This document shows positions 63,028-64,000 of a stretch of 64,000 nt of DNA, piece after piece. The notes under the pieces were generated by a model. It saw only the letters and a program-made list of their open reading frames with translations. It did not search any database and was not told where the DNA came from. The stretch is from assembly GCA_017640605.1 (NCBI GenBank), contig JAEPQH010000010.1, positions 1 to 64,000 of the forward strand. The letters run 5' to 3'. Positions within the stretch are counted from its first letter, which is position 1. Each line of letters starts with the position of its first letter. Source of the stretch: Balneolaceae bacterium. GTDB taxonomy: Bacteria > Bacteroidota > Rhodothermia > Balneolales > Balneolaceae. The position numbers were made by a program, and so were the translations under genes.

Positions 63028-63474
63028 TTAATTCTCTTCAGTCCATTCATAAAAATTGACCGAATCCATGAGTTTGAAATCGGTGGCAGGATATAGTTTG
63101 TTGCCGATATTATTGTCTTTGCCCGTTTCCAGATACATGCCACATGCGTTTGTTTCCCGACTTAATACTTTAGCGCGTTCGATCAACGCTTTTGAAACCC
63201 CTTTTCCACGTTGATCGGGATGAACGAATAAATCGTTGAGCAGCCAATATCTGGCTAACCGTGTGGATGAAAACAATGGAAAAAGTTGAACAAACCCAAC
63301 AGCCATTTCCCCTTCCCATGCCATAAAAATCTCCGATTCATTTTTTTCGATGCGCTCCTTCAAAAAAGCTTTACTCGCTTCTAAATCCGAGGGTTTGTTA
63401 TAAAAGCGCCGGTACTGATCAAACAGATCGTTGAGGGCTTCTAGGTTGAATAGATCGGCTTTTAATATGGTCAT
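63028..63474 (-). CDS. GNAT-family N-acetyltransferase
   Basis: 148 residues. The acetyl-CoA site is visible as LNDLFVHPDQRGKGVSKALIERAKVLSRE. Other GNAT strands are LFDQYRRFYNKPSDLEASKAFLKERI, FMAWEGEMAVGFVQLFPLFSS and GMYLETGKDNNIGNKLYPATDFKLM. Substrate unknown. Confidence 0.93.
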   Translation of the reverse strand: MTILKADLFNLEALNDLFDQYRRFYNKPSDLEASKAFLKERIEKNESEIFMAWEGEMAVGFVQLFPLFSSTRLARYWLLNDLFVHPDQRGKGVSKALIERAKVLSRETNACGMYLETGKDNNIGNKLYPATDFKLMDSVNFYEWTEEN

Positions 63475-63585
63475 TTAATTTGTATTACTTTGTCAATTGA
63501 GTAAAAATAATCAGAGTATTGAGTAAATTGTTATGTCTTAGAAGAAAAGAAGCATTAAAATCGGATCGAGCAAAAACAAGTTTAT

Positions 63586-63999
63586 TTATTCCGGAAAAGC
63601 GTCTAAGCGCTCAAAGGTTATCATCAAATCATCTCTTTTCCAAGTCATGATCGTTTCGCCTTCAAAATCCATCTCCCAATATTGCAGAGGCTTTTGCCCA
63701 TCGTAATACAAGATATCAATGACAGGGCGATGTGCATTTACCCTCCAGATTCCGCTTCTTCGTCCTTCCGCGGTTATCTCTTGAAATAAATTATCCCATC
63801 GGACAAAAACCGCTTGGAATTCTTCTGAAATAAAAGACTCAGCAATCTCAACGCCTTCATTTTGAACCTCTTTCACCATCCAAAGTCCAACAGCAAGCGT
63901 TGCAGGGTGTTTAGGAACATCTACGATTCGTCGATTATACACTATCACCTCTTCCCCGTTTTCTATTCGTATCCATTTCATTGTGCTATCGCTGAGCAT
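63586..63999 (-). CDS. Uncharacterised protein, possibly cut by the window edge
   Basis: 137 residues as seen, ending FERLDAFPE. A beta-rich pattern (GEEVIVYNRRIVDV, EFQAVFVRWDNLFQEI, SGIWRVNAHRPVIDILYYD, QYWEMDFEGETIMTWKRDDLMITFERL) suggests a lipocalin-like or similar small barrel. I do not recognise a family. ATG at 63999 lies at the last base but one, so the true start may be outside the window or at the internal ATG 63981 (MKWIRIENG). Confidence 0.6.
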   Translation of the reverse strand: MLSDSTMKWIRIENGEEVIVYNRRIVDVPKHPATLAVGLWMVKEVQNEGVEIAESFISEEFQAVFVRWDNLFQEITAEGRRSGIWRVNAHRPVIDILYYDGQKPLQYWEMDFEGETIMTWKRDDLMITFERLDAFPE

Positions 64000-64000
64000 C

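Overview
The window is an ordinary-looking chromosomal segment of an AT-rich (roughly 40% GC by eye) Gram-negative bacterium. I infer a member of the Balneolota / Rhodothermota / Bacteroidota (FCB) group. Evidence: many secreted or outer-membrane proteins with Bacteroidota-like signal peptides, a DUF5916 barrel protein, 7TMR-DISM hybrid kinases, a YtxJ bacilliredoxin, and several upstream regions carrying the Bacteroidota -7 element TAnnTTTG/A. Some genes also have a strong GGAGG ribosome site, which typical Bacteroidota lack, so a Balneola-like lineage fits best. I recognised no rRNA, tRNA, CRISPR array, prophage or transposase.

Left part (1-17400): a minus-strand set pcm-popT-uspA, then ZIP transporter, two secreted proteins and rlmN on plus. 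A DUF5916-AraC-SnoaL cluster follows on minus. Next come lepA, a secreted protein, lepB and a secreted fusion of a DNase I-like nuclease with an e(P4)-type acid phosphatase. GIY-YIG and thiamine-binding-like small genes close this part.

Middle (17500-34100): a small membrane protein and a hybrid kinase, then histidine biosynthesis. hisG-hisD-hisC are preceded by a previously unmarked His-rich leader ORF (9 His in 23 codons) with mutually exclusive pairings downstream, which looks like an attenuator. The his genes keep the usual order G-D-C-B-H-A but are broken twice: by a reversed DoxX gene, and by a whole TetR / LolA-like / two FtsX-type permeases / ATPase / outer-membrane protein cluster. 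That cluster is itself interrupted by a reversed four-helix-bundle (S23/IVP-type) gene flanked by heptamer repeats. A serpin follows hisA.

Right part (34200-64000): a PgpH-type 7TM-HD phosphodiesterase, XerD-like recombinase, YtxJ, and a tightly packed plus-strand run (metal-dependent hydrolase, two secreted proteins, S1/P1 nuclease, SMP-30-like protein, Gfo/Idh/MocA oxidoreductase). Then come a fatty-acid desaturase with a clear terminator, two tandem paralogous 7TMR-DISM hybrid kinases, an M28 peptidase lipoprotein, metZ, a dienelactone hydrolase, a sugar porter, DinB and TetR genes. The 5-oxoprolinase set pxpABC follows with a YcsG-like Nramp relative that has lost the metal-binding motifs. 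The end holds small stress/enzyme genes, a queuosine-tRNA mannosyltransferase with no conventional start codon, a GNAT and a gene cut by the window edge.

Nothing here is a proven new system. The best candidates are the his leader, the nuclease-phosphatase fusion, the LolA-like/ABC/OMP export cluster with its inserted S23 element, and the pxp-linked Nramp relative.
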